A stretch of DNA of 44,312 nucleotides. Source: Flavobacterium pectinovorum. GTDB lineage: Bacteria; Bacteroidota; Bacteroidia; Flavobacteriales; Flavobacteriaceae. Below the pieces are notes generated by a model. That model was not told the DNA's origin. It was given only the letters and a program-made list of their open reading frames with translations, and ran no database searches. Positions 43,869 to 44,312 of this stretch are shown one piece after another (position 1 is the first letter of the stretch; each line of letters begins with the position of its first letter). Location: assembly GCF_022802975.1 (NCBI RefSeq), contig NZ_JAFEVZ010000020.1, forward strand, positions 1 to 44,312. Direction: 5' to 3'. The position numbers and the translations under genes were made by a program.

Positions 43869-44054
43869 ATGGAAAAAGAAGATTTATTATTGAAATTAAA
43901 AGAAGAACTTTTAGAGTTAAATAAAATTTGCCATAGACAGTTTGAAGAAAGATTTTCAACTTCAAAACATGAAGATAAATGGCAAGACGATTTATTTAGA
44001 GAATACCAAACGCAACGAATTAGAGTTGATTTGTTAATCGAATTATTAGGTTAA
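43869..44054 (+). CDS. Small hypothetical protein (61 aa) in a cassette-like unit
   Basis: MEKEDLLLKLKEELLELNKI followed by CHRQFEERFSTSKHEDKWQD and IRVDLLIELLG. It is a charged helical protein of unknown family. The unit is compact: the GTT core is 30 nt before the ATG and the AAC core 13 nt after the stop, and these cores are perfectly complementary over 10 bases, as in a one-gene integron cassette. Confidence 0.65.
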   Translation: MEKEDLLLKLKEELLELNKICHRQFEERFSTSKHEDKWQDDLFREYQTQRIRVDLLIELLG

Positions 44055-44057
44055 CAT

Positions 44058-44188
44058 TACTGCTAACGTTTTGGCACTACAGCGGGTTTGGGACTAAATT
44101 AAGCCCTATTTTCGGATTTGCCAAATCATTCCAAATACAAAACTATCTTCCCATTAATCCCAATGCCCAAATCCGTTGTAGTGGCTGT
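44058..44188 (+). repeat. attC-like site 3
   Basis: TACTGCTAAC (44058-44067) is the left core. ACTACAGCGGGTTTGGG (about 44076-44092) pairs with CCCAAATCCGTTGTAGT (44166-44182) at all but two positions, which are G.T. GGCTGT follows and the intron starts at 44189, so the right core is interrupted after GT. No gene is seen in 44055-44312. Confidence 0.6.
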
Positions 44189-44312
44189 GTGTGCCCTGCA
44201 TGAGCAGGACACACGCCGTAGTCTTTGATAAAAATTGAAAAATACAAATTTCAGATTATAAAACAAAGATATGGCGTGTTATTTTTCCAGAGGGTGTAAG
44301 TCCCTTATGAGC
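44189..44312 (+). mobile_element. Probable 5' end of a second group II intron
   Basis: GTGTGCCCTGCATGAGCAGG at 44189 fits the GUGYG start and first domain I hairpin of bacterial group II introns. AGAGGGTGTAAGTCCCTTAT at 44289-44308 resembles the G-x-G-x-AAGTCCC element of domain I. The window ends before any coding part. The hairpin alone could instead be an ordinary loop. Confidence 0.55.

Overview
The window looks like the chromosome of a member of the Flavobacteriaceae, most likely Flavobacterium. The base composition is AT-rich, starts are not preceded by Shine-Dalgarno motifs, and several genes have the Bacteroidetes -33/-7 promoter (TTTG, about 19 nt, TAnnTTTG). SusC/SusD pairs, FecI/FecR signalling, a type A type IX secretion sorting domain and Bacteroidetes-typical families (DUF6261, DUF6265, DUF3667, DUF5995) point the same way. 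No rRNA, tRNA or CRISPR array was recognised.

Layout. (1) 0.5-10.6 kb: an ECF sigma factor and FecR anti-sigma factor precede a tight four-gene operon of a SusC transporter with an STN signalling domain, a SusD lipoprotein, a secreted met-zincin protease and a DUF3347-like CPM/C protein. This reads as a substrate-sensing protease and uptake locus. (2) 10.7-14.3 kb: two long hairpins, a universal stress protein behind an FNR-like box, a membrane-anchored MutS-like ATPase and a HIT protein. (3) 14.4-26.4 kb, minus strand: an iron-uptake cluster of four TonB receptors (three are paralogues with the same N-terminal domain), a PepSY membrane protein and a DUF4198 protein. Most units end in their own Rho-independent terminator, and three upstream regions share a TTTAGA-containing candidate iron operator. 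(4) 26.7-38.2 kb: housekeeping and accessory genes, including an MFS transporter, DNA topoisomerase III, a PAS-LuxR regulator, a secreted T9SS protein, DUF5995 and a methyltransferase operon. Dispersed and simple repeats lie between them. (5) 38.2-40.9 kb: a repeat-rich stretch around a DUF6261 gene, with a fold-back sequence, 41-bp tandem repeats, three copies of a GAGCGGGACGCTCGCGCC-type palindrome and a decayed small gene. (6) 40.9-44.3 kb: a Fic protein and then what I read as an integron-like cassette array.

The cassette array is the most interesting part. Three consecutive segments (a ParDE toxin-antitoxin pair, a cluster of four tiny genes and one 61-aa gene) each begin with a GTT-type core and end with an AAC core whose flanking bases are complementary to that same segment's start (9/10, 7-8 of 8 and 10/10). 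This is the relation expected between the two ends of an integron cassette. Imperfect palindromes lie between the segments. Two of these sites carry group II intron sequence (a 3' remnant with domains V and VI, and a probable intron 5' end at the window edge), and at both the exon junction fits GT|T of the core. No integrase is in the window, and the array appears to continue to the right.
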